Source of the DNA: DTU089 sp964421815
GTDB taxonomy: Bacteria > Bacillota > Clostridia > Oscillospirales > Acutalibacteraceae
Reading direction: 5' to 3'
NCBI GenBank assembly: GCA_964421815.1
Contig: CAYQYT010000003.1
Span: forward strand, 107,553-171,552
DNA length: 64,000 nucleotides
Numbering within the stretch: the first letter of the stretch is position 1; the number at the start of each line of letters is the position of its first letter. Of this stretch, positions 52,498-61,651 are shown piece after piece. A program made the position numbers and the translations under genes. The notes beneath the pieces were generated by a model, which ran no database searches, was not told the DNA's origin, and was given only the letters and a program-made list of their open reading frames with translations.

Positions 52498-53718
52498 TCA
52501 GTCACTCAATTTAACGGTTGAATTACCGTATGAAAAACACCTGGAAATTTTATCGAGAGAATAAATAAATATGTATTGGTCAGTTGCAAGAATACTGTTT
52601 GCATCACCTTTTATATCTATTTGACTTATCTTTCTCCCATTTAAATTATAAACCATTATAACGTTTTCGGCAAGAGCAAATATATATTTATCGCTCATTG
52701 TAACACTTTTTAATGCACAATTTACTGAAATTGTACACTTTTCCTTGCCTCCGGAAGAAAAAACGGAAACGGAAAAATCGTTTTCACTGCCGTACTTTGC
52801 TAAGGCTATAATATATTTTCCGTTATTTGAACAATCAAAGGAATTAAACTCGGATGAATAGTACTGCTTTACGGTTTCATAATTTTCGCCTTTTTTGGTG
52901 ATTTTGAAAACCCCTGTATCCGAAAATAATGTCAAGGTGTTAACGGCGGTAAATCTCAAATCAAATGCGGCTGTTCCCGAAATAGTTTGGGTGCTAATCG
53001 GCTCTTGATAGTCGAATCCGAAATACTTAACGGTTGTGAATATTTCACCGTCTTTAGCTCCTACAACCGCAGCCCCCGCGAACTTTCCGTTTGGAGCCAA
53101 AGCAATTGATACAATATGTTCATACGCGCATTTCCATTGAAATTTCAACTTATTTGTTGCGGAATAAACCGTCAGTTTACTTGTGGAATCCTCTCCGAAT
53201 GTGCCAAGAGCATAATTACCGCTTTGTCCGTACTCTGCACAGATGATACCGCCCGAAGCTTCTCCGGTATATACAACCTTTTTTTCGTTTATAAGCATAT
53301 AGCTTTTATAACCCCTGTCAAAGATCACGGCTCTGTCCCCATTCACAGAAACCGCCGGTGATGAATAGTTATAAGGTTGCGTGAATTTAAGCTTACCGCT
53401 TCGGTTATAAACCGAAAAATTTTCCGTTGTAAGCACAAGAATACTATCGCCTAAAATAACAGTGTTAACGGTTGAATCACTATTAAGAGAAACGGGAAAA
53501 CTCTCCCCGTCTTGATGAATAAATGCCGAAATCCGCCCGCTCAATGCATCAAAGGGAATAATTCCGACAGATGTAAGTACATAAACAAATACAAAGACTG
53601 CCGCTAAAATGCCGCAAATAATCATTTTACTTTTTGTTTTTTGAGAAAATCGCGGCACTTTACCATAACCTGTAAAACCACTGTTCAACTCAGTAAATTT
53701 AACTTTCAACCGATTCAC
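52498..53718 (-). CDS. Membrane-anchored beta-propeller protein (DUF5711-like)
   Basis: A 406-aa protein of unknown function. Residues 30-55 form one membrane helix (KMIICGILAAVFVFVYVLTSVGIIP); the rest is extracytoplasmic. Repeated beta blades appear, each with a short charged turn: LVLTTENFSVYNRSGKLKF, GNYALGTFGEDSTSKLTVY, GKYIIALAKYGSENDFSV and KYIFALAENVIMVYNLNGRK. This resembles DUF5711 proteins of Firmicutes. It overlaps the truA 3' end by 20 bases and precedes cvpA, suggesting a joint envelope role, but nothing catalytic is seen. Confidence 0.7.
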   Translation of the reverse strand: MNRLKVKFTELNSGFTGYGKVPRFSQKTKSKMIICGILAAVFVFVYVLTSVGIIPFDALSGRISAFIHQDGESFPVSLNSDSTVNTVILGDSILVLTTENFSVYNRSGKLKFTQPYNYSSPAVSVNGDRAVIFDRGYKSYMLINEKKVVYTGEASGGIICAEYGQSGNYALGTFGEDSTSKLTVYSATNKLKFQWKCAYEHIVSIALAPNGKFAGAAVVGAKDGEIFTTVKYFGFDYQEPISTQTISGTAAFDLRFTAVNTLTLFSDTGVFKITKKGENYETVKQYYSSEFNSFDCSNNGKYIIALAKYGSENDFSVSVFSSGGKEKCTISVNCALKSVTMSDKYIFALAENVIMVYNLNGRKISQIDIKGDANSILATDQYIFIYSLDKISRCFSYGNSTVKLSD

Positions 53719-54457
53719 CTCCGTAATACACCTTATTCAAATAAAGTCCGTCGGATACCGCCGTAATTCCGGCTTTTGTACGATCCCCTTGCTCGATAAT
53801 TCCGGGTATGTCATCAACCTCTATTTTACCATTATTCACATAAAGCAGGGTACCTGCCATAATCCTTACCATGTTATACAAAAAACCGTTTCCGCATACA
53901 CGAAATTTCACCAAATCACCGTCACGGAAAACCTTTGCATCATATATTGTTCTGACCTTTGAGTTCACCTGTGCATCCGCCGCACAAAAGGCGGAAAAAT
54001 CATGAGTACCCACAAAGTATTGGGCAGCCTTATTCAACAATTCCACATCTATATTATACTTGTAATTAAATGCCCTTTTGTACATAAACGGCGATGGCAC
54101 AAGGGTGTTTTCAATTACATATTCATACTCTTTTTTCACACAGTCAAAGCGTGCGTTAAAATCATAATCCACTTCTTCGCAAGAATAAACCGATATTTCC
54201 TTTGGTAGTTTTGCGGAAACAAGAGCCACGGGAAAACTTGAAACGGGAATCTCGGATTCGGTTCTCACATTAAAATAATATTCATTTGCGTGAACGCCCG
54301 CGTCCGTTCGACTGCAACCTATAATGTTAGGTTTTTCTCCGGTCAATCTTTCCCAGGCAGTTTTAAGTTCACCCTGTACGCTTGTTGCATTGGACTGTTG
54401 TTGCCAACCGTGAAAGGATGAGCCGTCAAAAGCGATTTTAAACAATAAATTTTTCAT
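53699..54457 (-). CDS. truA: tRNA pseudouridine synthase A
   Basis: Converts U38-U40 of many tRNA anticodon arms to pseudouridine. The start ATG at 54457 overlaps the ecfT TGA stop by 4 bases (ATGA). Catalytic Asp is in GCSRTDAGVHA near residue 55; other family blocks are FDGSSFHGWQQQ, VGTHDFSAFCAAD and FLYNMVRIMAGTLL. 252 aa is typical. In Bacillota truA commonly follows the ecfA1-ecfA2-ecfT genes, as here. A longer upstream frame (to 54508) is not supported. Confidence 0.94.
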   Translation of the reverse strand: MKNLLFKIAFDGSSFHGWQQQSNATSVQGELKTAWERLTGEKPNIIGCSRTDAGVHANEYYFNVRTESEIPVSSFPVALVSAKLPKEISVYSCEEVDYDFNARFDCVKKEYEYVIENTLVPSPFMYKRAFNYKYNIDVELLNKAAQYFVGTHDFSAFCAADAQVNSKVRTIYDAKVFRDGDLVKFRVCGNGFLYNMVRIMAGTLLYVNNGKIEVDDIPGIIEQGDRTKAGITAVSDGLYLNKVYYGGESVES

Positions 54458-55275
54458 ATTACAAAACAATTTTTTATATAAATATTCAAAAGAATTATAC
54501 TTACACATACACCCGCAGTAACAATATATGCAACAACGTCTCTGTACGTGGTTTTCATTCTTCTGAGTCTTGTTCTTCCCTCTCCGCCGGTATAACAGCG
54601 GCAGGACATAGCGTCCGTAAGTTCGATTGCCCTCTTGAATGCCGAAATGAAAAGGGGAATAAATATTGGGAACAATGCCTTAATTCTGCTTATTAAATTG
54701 CCGCTTTCAAAATCCGCTCCTCTCGCCTTTTGGGCGGACATAATGCGGTCGATTTCGTCAATAAGAGTGGGTATAAATCTCAAAGCGATGGTCATCATCA
54801 TTGCAAAGGTGTGAACATCCACCTTAAAAACTTTCAGGGGTGACAAAAGTTTTTCAATAGCATCCGTTAAATCCGTGGGCGAGGTGGTATAAGTAAGCAA
54901 TGAACTCATTAAAAGCAATGACAGAATACGTACAATTATAAAAATCGCAGTAAATATACCATCATCGGTAATTGTGATAAACTTCCATTTAAGGAGAACA
55001 TTTCCGTCCTTAATATAATAGAGTTGTAAAACAGTTGTAAGTATAATAATGGGCAAAATCGGTTTAAAACTTTTCAAAATAAGTTTTGGTGAAAGTTTTG
55101 AAAGCAAATAAACAACAATTGCAAACAAACTTAAAAGTCCCAATGCCCAAAAGTTTTTACACACAAAGATAAAAATTATAAAAACAAAGGTAAGAACGAT
55201 TTTTGTCCTTGCGTCCAAATTATGAATGGGTGATTTGCCGGGGAAAAACTGTCCGATTGTTATATCTTTAATCAT
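54454..55275 (-). CDS. ecfT: ECF transporter transmembrane subunit EcfT
   Basis: The scaffold subunit of a group II energy-coupling factor transporter for vitamins and micronutrients, binding both ATPases and exchangeable S components. The N-terminus GQFFPGKSPIHNLDARTKI is the family motif. Five to six membrane helices follow. The coupling motifs ARG (AQKARGAD near 200) and RCYTGGEGRTR near 240 are both present. 273 aa. Its start overlaps the ecfA2 stop by 4 bases. No S component is encoded adjacent. Confidence 0.92.
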   Translation of the reverse strand: MIKDITIGQFFPGKSPIHNLDARTKIVLTFVFIIFIFVCKNFWALGLLSLFAIVVYLLSKLSPKLILKSFKPILPIIILTTVLQLYYIKDGNVLLKWKFITITDDGIFTAIFIIVRILSLLLMSSLLTYTTSPTDLTDAIEKLLSPLKVFKVDVHTFAMMMTIALRFIPTLIDEIDRIMSAQKARGADFESGNLISRIKALFPIFIPLFISAFKRAIELTDAMSCRCYTGGEGRTRLRRMKTTYRDVVAYIVTAGVCVSIILLNIYIKNCFVI

Positions 55276-56135
55276 CTGTTCTCCCCCTTAGCCAAGTATT
55301 CAAGAATTGCTTTCTTTGCGCCATCAACGGTATAAGCCGTCTCGCCCAAATCAAAGCCGTTTCTTTTCATTTCAAGGAAAACGCTTGTAATTTCCGGAAC
55401 ATCAAGTCCCAACTCAAAAAGCATCTCGCCCTTTGAATAGACCTCATCAACAGTTCCCGAAAGTGCAACAAGTCCTTTATTCATAACAACAACCCTATGG
55501 GCAACTGCGGCAACATCATCCATATTATGTGAAACAAAAATCACCGTACTGCCCGTAGTAGCGTTGTAATCTTTTATAAGTTTCAAAAGGTTATTTTTTC
55601 CCTTTGGGTCAAGACCTGCGGTTGGCTCATCGAGTATAAGAACCTTTGGTTCCATTGCAATTACACCCGCAATAGCCACTCTTCTTTTTTCTCCGCCCGA
55701 AAGGTCAAAGGGAGATTTATCAAGATATTCTTCAGGAAGACCCACATAGGAAATCGCACTATATACTCTATTCTTTATTTCGTCATCGGAAAGTCCCATA
55801 TTCTTAGGACCGAAGGCAATATCTCTATAAACAGTCGATTCGAAAAGCTGCTGTTCGGGATATTGAAAACAAAGCCCGATATTGAAACGACTATTATACA
55901 AAGTTTCTTTGGAAGAATGAATATCAGTTCCCTCAAACAAAACTTCTCCCGAATCCGCTTTCAAAAGTCCGTTTAAATGCTGTAAAAGTGTGCTTTTACC
56001 CGATCCCGTATGACCGATAAGGGCAACGATTTCGCCCTGTTGAAAATCAAGGGAAACACCCTTTAAAGCACCCGTTTCAAACGGAGTGCCCTTTGAATAA
56101 CCGTATATTAAATTGTGCACCGTAAGCACAGCCAT
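55272..56135 (-). CDS. ecfA2: ECF transporter ATPase EcfA2
   Basis: The second ABC ATPase of the ECF module. GHTGSGKSTLLQHL (Walker A near 37), FDLSGGEKRRVAIAG (ABC signature near 140), LILDEPTAGLDPKG (Walker B near 160) and VSHNMDD (H-loop) are intact. The C-terminal extension (250-287) with EITSVFLEMKRNGFDLG is EcfA2-like. 287 aa. It is 3 bases from ecfA1 and overlaps ecfT by 4 bases. Confidence 0.94.
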   Translation of the reverse strand: MAVLTVHNLIYGYSKGTPFETGALKGVSLDFQQGEIVALIGHTGSGKSTLLQHLNGLLKADSGEVLFEGTDIHSSKETLYNSRFNIGLCFQYPEQQLFESTVYRDIAFGPKNMGLSDDEIKNRVYSAISYVGLPEEYLDKSPFDLSGGEKRRVAIAGVIAMEPKVLILDEPTAGLDPKGKNNLLKLIKDYNATTGSTVIFVSHNMDDVAAVAHRVVVMNKGLVALSGTVDEVYSKGEMLFELGLDVPEITSVFLEMKRNGFDLGETAYTVDGAKKAILEYLAKGENR

Positions 56136-56138
56136 ATT

Positions 56139-56987
56139 TTAACCTCTGTTATTTGTATATTCTTCAAAAATCCTGACAAAATCCTCCGCAGTCAGCGGAA
56201 TTTCCTTCAAATCAACACCGCTTTCTTTAAGGGAAAGTGCAAGTTCCATAGGCTTTGGTACTGCAAGACCTATTGATTTCAAAAGTTCGGTATTTGAAAA
56301 TACTTCCAAGGGCGTACCGTCAAGACGAACCTTTCCGTCATTCATTACAACTACCCTATCCGCTTTAACCGCCTCGTCCATAAAATGAGTTACAAGTATA
56401 ACTGATATACCCAATTCATTTTTTAGTTTCAGCAATGCGTTCATAACATCCCGTCTGCCTATGGGATCAAGCATTGCGGTGGGTTCATCAAGAACGATGC
56501 AGTTTGTTTGCATCGCTATTACACCCGCAATTGCAACTCTTTGCTTCTGCCCCCCTGAAAGACGGTGGGGTTCGTGTCTTCTGTAATCGTACATATTAAC
56601 AAGTTTCAGCGCTTCGTCAACACGTCTTCTTATTTCATTACACTCAACACCCAAATTTTCGGGGCCGAAAGCAACGTCATCCTCAACAATTGTTGCAACA
56701 ATCTGATTATCGGGATTTTGAAAAACCATACCCACTTTTCGCCTTATGGGAATTTCATTACTCTCGTCGGAGGTATCGTAACCGAATGTTGTAACCGTTC
56801 CATTTGTGGGGATTTCCAGAGCATTTATAAGTTTTGCCATTGTGGATTTTCCCGATCCGTTATGACCGAGAACACAAGTGAACTGACCCTCATAGAACTC
56901 CAGGTTCAAATCTTTTAAAGCATAGTTCTCTTCATCCGTGTAGCGAAAATCCACATTTTTAAATTCAATAATTTTATTCATATTCAT
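56139..56987 (-). CDS. ecfA1: ECF transporter ATPase EcfA1
   Basis: The first ABC ATPase of the ECF module. The ATG at 56987 overlaps the methyltransferase stop (ATGA), and an internal ATG at 56981 is another option. GHNGSGKSTMAKL (Walker A near 45), QNPDNQIV (Q loop, characteristic of EcfA1), RLSGGQKQRVAIAG (signature) and CIVLDEPTAMLDPIG (Walker B) are intact. The length of 282 aa is usual. First of the ecfA1-ecfA2-ecfT-truA series. Confidence 0.94.
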   Translation of the reverse strand: MNMNKIIEFKNVDFRYTDEENYALKDLNLEFYEGQFTCVLGHNGSGKSTMAKLINALEIPTNGTVTTFGYDTSDESNEIPIRRKVGMVFQNPDNQIVATIVEDDVAFGPENLGVECNEIRRRVDEALKLVNMYDYRRHEPHRLSGGQKQRVAIAGVIAMQTNCIVLDEPTAMLDPIGRRDVMNALLKLKNELGISVILVTHFMDEAVKADRVVVMNDGKVRLDGTPLEVFSNTELLKSIGLAVPKPMELALSLKESGVDLKEIPLTAEDFVRIFEEYTNNRG

Positions 56988-57850
56988 TTTGTCCAAACCG
57001 CAGTAGAACCGCAAGGAAGGGTTAAACCGCTATCAGTAACTTTAAGACCGATTTCATCAGCGGTGGCGCAACCGCCGAAACGTTTCGCCACAGTTGAATT
57101 CAATATGTAACTCATTACTGCCGGAGAAATACCGGCGGTATAGGAATTTATAAGAACTGCAAGAGAATTTTCCGTTAACAATTCACAACAACTGTTTACG
57201 AAGCCGTATATTTCATTTTCAAGTTTCCAGACCTCGCCCCCCGGTCCTCTGCCGTATGAGGGGGGATCCATAATTATAATATCGTACTTATTGCCCCGTC
57301 TTATTTCCCGGGCAACAAATTTCATGCAGTCATCCACAATCCAACGGACATTTTTATCGGCAACTCCCGAAGAAGCCGCATTTTCCTTTGCCCATTGCAC
57401 CATACCTTTGGATGCGTCAACGTGAACAACGGAAGCACCTTTTAAAAGAGCGGACACCGTTGCGGCGCCTGTATATGCAAAGAGATTGAGAACACGCACA
57501 TCTTTTCTTCCGCTTTTCTCAATTATCTCTCCAACCAAATCCCAGTTACAAGCCTGCTCGGGAAAAACTCCCGTGTGTTTAAAGCCCATCGGCTTGAGAT
57601 TAAATTTTAAATCCCTGTAACCGATTTGCCACACTTCCGGAATTGTTTTGTAAAACTCCCAGGAGCCGCCACCTTGATTTGACCGGTGGTAACGGGCATG
57701 AGCATTTTTCCACATAGGGTTCGTTCGCTTTGTATTCCATATTGCCTGTGGATCCGGTCTTATAAGAAAGATATTACCCCATCGCTCCAGACGTTCTCCG
57801 TCGGAACAGTCAACAAGTTCATAATCTTTCCAAAAGTCAGAAACTCGCAT
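56984..57850 (-). CDS. Class I SAM-dependent methyltransferase (RlmI/COG1092-like)
   Basis: A Rossmann-fold methyltransferase probably acting on 23S rRNA cytosine or guanine. VLNLFAYTGAATVSALLKGA near 120-140 is motif I with the GxA variation of the COG1092 family; VDASKGMVQWAKEN is motif II; and MDPPSYGRGPGGEVW near 190 is the DPPSY catalytic motif. It lacks a visible PUA domain, so its 288 aa fit the short form. It starts at the glmM stop (57850) and overlaps ecfA1. The target is not determinable. Confidence 0.82.
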   Translation of the reverse strand: MRVSDFWKDYELVDCSDGERLERWGNIFLIRPDPQAIWNTKRTNPMWKNAHARYHRSNQGGGSWEFYKTIPEVWQIGYRDLKFNLKPMGFKHTGVFPEQACNWDLVGEIIEKSGRKDVRVLNLFAYTGAATVSALLKGASVVHVDASKGMVQWAKENAASSGVADKNVRWIVDDCMKFVAREIRRGNKYDIIIMDPPSYGRGPGGEVWKLENEIYGFVNSCCELLTENSLAVLINSYTAGISPAVMSYILNSTVAKRFGGCATADEIGLKVTDSGLTLPCGSTAVWTK

Positions 57851-59223
57851 TAAAGTAATCTCTCCTTAACAACCTGTGCTATTTCCTGAGCGAGAATGTT
57901 TATTTTTTCTTCATCCTTACCCTCAAGCATAACTCGGACAAGGGGCTCCGTACCCGATACACGAACAAGGACTCTGCCGTCATTACCCAATTCTTTTTCT
58001 GCCGCCGCAATAGCGTTTTTGATTTCCTTATCACGGGGGAATCTCGCTTTACCGAAATCGGAAACTCTCACGTTAACAAGAACTTGAGGGAATACCTGCA
58101 TAACATCTGCCAATTCAGAAAGTTTCTTTCCTGTTTCTTTCATAATACAGAGAAGTTTCAAGGCTGACAGTTCGCCGTCACCCGTTGTAGCATGCTCGCG
58201 GAAAATAATATGACCGGACTGTTCACCGCCGATTATAAAATCATTTGCAAGCATATTTTCAAGAACGTATCTGTCGCCAACCTTGGTTTTTTCACAGTTT
58301 ATGCCATTCTCCTCACAGAACTTGAAAAATCCCATATTGCTCATTACGGTAACAACGGCGGCATTGTTTTTAAGGGATCCTTTTTCTTTCATAAACTTTG
58401 CGAAAATCGCTATAAGTTTATCACCGTCAACTACGTTACCGTTCTCGTCAACTGCAAGGAATCTGTCGGCATCGCCGTCAAAAGCGAGACCTGCATCACA
58501 TTTATTGCGAACAACAAAATCCTGTAAAATCTCAAGATGTGTTGAACCGCAATTTTCATTTATATTGGTGCCGTTGGGATGGGATGCAATGAAATAGCAA
58601 TCATCACAAAGATTCATAAAAATCTGCGGGGCTGTTACGGAAGACGCTCCGTTTGAGCAGTCAACCGCAATTTTAAGACCCTTTAAATCCTCAATGTTAT
58701 AATCCTGCAAATCGGATTCCGCAATACCTATAAGATAATTTATATAATCGGTGCGTGCGGTTTTTGAACGGGTTATTCTGCCAACATCACCGCCGATTTT
58801 CACAGGCGGAACCTGGGTTTTATCGAGAATGATACTTTCTATTTCTTCTTCAAGTGCATCGGGAAGTTTATAACCGTTGCCTTGGAAAATTTTAATTCCG
58901 TTGTACTCGCAAGGATTATGAGAAGCCGAAATCATAACAGCCGCATCATATTCATATTTTTTTACAAGATATGCGGTGGCGGGAGTGGGAATCTCTCCCA
59001 AAAGCATTACATCCGCACCAACCGAACAAAGACCTGCGGAAATTGCGGATTCAAGCATCTGGGAGGATGCTCTTGTGTCCATACCGATAAGCACCTTGGG
59101 TCTTTTGTTTGAATGTTCTGTTAACACCATTGCCGCCGCTCTGCCGATTTGCATTGCAAGCTCGCAGGTTAATTCTGTATTGGCAACACCGCGTGCACCG
59201 TCAGTTCCGAATAATCTACCCAT
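57850..59223 (-). CDS. glmM: Phosphoglucosamine mutase
   Basis: Converts glucosamine-6-phosphate to glucosamine-1-phosphate for UDP-GlcNAc. FGTDGARGVAN (residues 5-15) and VMISASHNPCEYNGIKIF (catalytic Ser near 102) define the family; DGDADR near 240 is the metal-binding loop; EQSGHIIF the sugar-specificity block; RVSGTEPLVRV near 430 binds phosphate. 457 aa is normal. It lies between ruvB and the methyltransferase, with 18 bases to ruvB. Confidence 0.96.
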   Translation of the reverse strand: MGRLFGTDGARGVANTELTCELAMQIGRAAAMVLTEHSNKRPKVLIGMDTRASSQMLESAISAGLCSVGADVMLLGEIPTPATAYLVKKYEYDAAVMISASHNPCEYNGIKIFQGNGYKLPDALEEEIESIILDKTQVPPVKIGGDVGRITRSKTARTDYINYLIGIAESDLQDYNIEDLKGLKIAVDCSNGASSVTAPQIFMNLCDDCYFIASHPNGTNINENCGSTHLEILQDFVVRNKCDAGLAFDGDADRFLAVDENGNVVDGDKLIAIFAKFMKEKGSLKNNAAVVTVMSNMGFFKFCEENGINCEKTKVGDRYVLENMLANDFIIGGEQSGHIIFREHATTGDGELSALKLLCIMKETGKKLSELADVMQVFPQVLVNVRVSDFGKARFPRDKEIKNAIAAAEKELGNDGRVLVRVSGTEPLVRVMLEGKDEEKINILAQEIAQVVKERLL

Positions 59224-59240
59224 TATATCACTCCAAAAAT

Positions 59241-60290
59241 TTAATAAGATTCAAAAGTTGATTGTGCATCGTCCGAAACGGGATCCAAACCCAAATGTCT
59301 GTAACCCAACGGGGTTACCTTTCTTCCCCGAGGAGTTCTGGTAAGAAATCCCAGCTGCATAAGATAGGGTTCATAAACATCTTCAATGGTTACCGCTTCT
59401 TCCCCTATCATAGCGGCGATGGTATCAAGTCCCACAGGACCACCGTTATAATTCTCTATCATTGCCCTCAAGAGATTTCTATCTACAAGGTCAAGACCCA
59501 ATTCGTCAATTTCCATTCTTTCAAGGGCATTCTGTGCCGATTCAACATCAATTATTCCGTTACCCATAACCTGTGCATAATCCCTTGCACGTTTTAGCAA
59601 TCTGTTTGCAATACGGGGAGTTCCGCGAGAACGGGAAGCAATTTCCAAAGCCCCGTCATCTTCCGCTTCGATATTCAAAATCCCCGCGCTTCGTTTTACT
59701 ATATGTGCAAGTTCTTTCGGAGAATAAAGTTCAAGTCGCAAAATAACACCGAAACGGTCACGCAAAGGAGCGGAAAGTTGACCCGCCCGTGTTGTAGCCC
59801 CGATAAGAGTAAATTTTTTCAAATCAAGTCTTATGGAACGTGCCGAAGGACCTTTGCCGATTATAATATCAAGTGCAAAATCCTCCATGGCGGGATAAAG
59901 AACTTCTTCAATACTTCTTGAAAGGCGATGAATTTCGTCAATGAAAAGAATATCGCCGTCATTAAGGCTGGTAAGAAGTGCCGCAAGATCACCGGGTTTC
60001 TCAATGGCGGGACCGGAAGTTACGCGGATTTGCACCCCCATCTCATTCGCCACAATACCCGCAAGGGTTGTTTTTCCTAACCCGGGAGGACCGTAAAGTA
60101 AGACGTGATCCAAGGATTCGTGTCTGTTTTTAGCCGCTTCAATATATATTTTTAAGTTTTCTTTCGCTTTTTCCTGACCTATATATTCATCAAGAGTACG
60201 GGGTCTCAGGGAAGTTTCTATATCATTATCGTCAGAAATAAATTCCGGAGCAATAACTCTTTCTTCGTCTGCTACAAAAAATTCGTTCAT
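59241..60290 (-). CDS. ruvB: Holliday junction helicase RuvB
   Basis: A hexameric AAA+ motor that drives branch migration with RuvA. Walker A GPPGLGKTTLA near 66; Walker B LFIDEIHRLS near 115; sensor 1 GATTRAG; arginine finger region RDRFGVILRLE; C-terminal winged helix with EPYLMQLGFLTRTPRGR. 349 aa is typical. It follows ruvA by 24 bases. Confidence 0.97.
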   Translation of the reverse strand: MNEFFVADEERVIAPEFISDDNDIETSLRPRTLDEYIGQEKAKENLKIYIEAAKNRHESLDHVLLYGPPGLGKTTLAGIVANEMGVQIRVTSGPAIEKPGDLAALLTSLNDGDILFIDEIHRLSRSIEEVLYPAMEDFALDIIIGKGPSARSIRLDLKKFTLIGATTRAGQLSAPLRDRFGVILRLELYSPKELAHIVKRSAGILNIEAEDDGALEIASRSRGTPRIANRLLKRARDYAQVMGNGIIDVESAQNALERMEIDELGLDLVDRNLLRAMIENYNGGPVGLDTIAAMIGEEAVTIEDVYEPYLMQLGFLTRTPRGRKVTPLGYRHLGLDPVSDDAQSTFESY

Positions 60291-60313
60291 TAGTTTCTAT
60301 TCACCCCTATAGC

Positions 60314-60925
60314 TTAAAATCTCAAAGTCATATTTTTCAACGCACCCTTAATAAGTTCTTCAACGGAAAGTTCCGGAGAAAGTTTGCTGACCGCAACGGA
60401 CGCTTCGGTTTGGGAATAACCCAATGCAGTCAAAGCCGCAATAGCTTCCGATGTATTGCTCATTGTATTAGCTATATTCACCGCACTTGAAACTGAACTG
60501 CTTTCCTCGGAAATAAAGGTGGCACTTGAGATTTTATCTTTCAGTTCCATTATTACCCTTTGAGCAAGTTTGGGACCCACACCGTTGGCGGCAGTAATTG
60601 CTTTAGCGTCACCTGAAGCAACCGCAACCGCAAAAGCATCGGGAGTGAGTTCGGACAAAATAGCGAGAGCCGCTTTAGGTCCCACACCCGAAACGCTGAT
60701 TAAAAGTTTAAAGGCATCAAGTTCATCGTTCGACAAAAATCCGAACAAATCCAGTGCATCCTCACGAACATTCAGATGGGTAAAAACCGTAACATCCCCG
60801 TTTTCTGAAGACAGCCTTGCAAGAGTGTTACGTGTTGTAAAACATTTAAACCCGACTCCGCCGCAGGAAATTGCGAAACTTTGTTCATCTTTATATATAA
60901 TTTTTCCCGTTAAACAATAGAACAT
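60314..60925 (-). CDS. ruvA: Holliday junction-binding protein RuvA
   Basis: Binds the four-way junction and loads RuvB. The N-terminal OB fold is residues 1-65; the helix-hairpin-helix pair is LLISVSGVGPKAALAILS (70-90) and ITAANGVGPKLAQRVIMELKD (107-128); the C-terminal RuvB-binding domain follows (about 155-203, EAIAALTALGYSQTEA). 203 aa is typical. Confidence 0.96.
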   Translation of the reverse strand: MFYCLTGKIIYKDEQSFAISCGGVGFKCFTTRNTLARLSSENGDVTVFTHLNVREDALDLFGFLSNDELDAFKLLISVSGVGPKAALAILSELTPDAFAVAVASGDAKAITAANGVGPKLAQRVIMELKDKISSATFISEESSSVSSAVNIANTMSNTSEAIAALTALGYSQTEASVAVSKLSPELSVEELIKGALKNMTLRF

Positions 60926-60941
60926 ATTTAACTCCTTGAAT

Positions 60942-61430
60942 TTAAGTTTTCATAATTATCGAATCGCTGGCGTGACCGTGACAAATTGCAAGAGCAAGGG
61001 CATCTGCTGCATCATCCGGCTTTGGGATTTTATCAAGATGTAAAAACATCTTTGTCATTTCCTGAACCTGTTGTTTTTCTGCTCTGCCGTAACCCACAAT
61101 ACTCTGCTTAACCTGTAACGGTGTATATTCAAAAATGGGTATTCCCGCTTTTTCAACTGCAAGTACAATTACACCCCTTGCCTGAGCAACATCGATGGCG
61201 GTTTTTTGGTTTGTGTTAAAGTAAAGCCGCTCGATGCTGACCGCGTCGGGCTTGAACTTTTCTAAAAGTTCTGTGATTCCGTTGTAAATCTCCATAAGTC
61301 GCTCATTGAAAGGCATATCCTTATGAGTTGTAACTGCACCGTATCCCATAAGTGAAAAATTGTTTCTTTCGTATCGTACCACCCCGCAGCCCACTATTGC
61401 ATACCCCGGGTCAATACCGAATATAACCAT
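60942..61430 (-). CDS. ruvC: Holliday junction resolvase RuvC
   Basis: Symmetric endonuclease of the RNase H fold. MVIFGIDPGYAIVGCGVV carries the first catalytic Asp (Asp7); SIERLYF the Glu near 68; and PDDAADALALAICH the final Asp pair near 140. The ATG at 61430 follows GGTGAAAAT; the longer frame to 61457 lacks support. 162 aa. First gene of the ruvC-ruvA-ruvB run, 16 bases before ruvA. Confidence 0.96.
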   Translation of the reverse strand: MVIFGIDPGYAIVGCGVVRYERNNFSLMGYGAVTTHKDMPFNERLMEIYNGITELLEKFKPDAVSIERLYFNTNQKTAIDVAQARGVIVLAVEKAGIPIFEYTPLQVKQSIVGYGRAEKQQVQEMTKMFLHLDKIPKPDDAADALALAICHGHASDSIIMKT

Positions 61431-61470
61431 ATTTTCACCGCCTTCAAAACACCACACTACAATTCATAGT

Positions 61471-61500
61471 ATTATACCATAATAGTTTAATAAATAGCAA
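61471..61500 (-). promoter_or_regulatory. Extended -10 promoter of the ruvC operon
   Basis: Minus strand TTGCTA (61500-61495), an 18-base spacer, and TGGTATAAT (extended -10; TATAAT at 61476-61471). About 40 bases before the ruvC start. Confidence 0.65.
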
Positions 61501-61568
61501 TATTTTTGGGTTATTTTTTCAGTTTGTTAACAATCTTTTTAGTGGGTTTTGCCACTCATTCTTATCTA

Positions 61569-61597
61569 TTGATTTTCCGAAAGAAAAATGTTATAAT
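61569..61597 (+). promoter_or_regulatory. Sigma-A promoter of the SH3/radical SAM unit
   Basis: TTGATT (61569-61574), a 17-base spacer and TATAAT (61592-61597). Start near 61604, leader of about 45 bases with AAGGAG before the ATG at 61652. Confidence 0.75.
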
Positions 61598-61651
61598 ATG
61601 TCCATCTTACAGAGAATCGGTTGAAAAATGCCGACGATAAGGAGAATAGTT

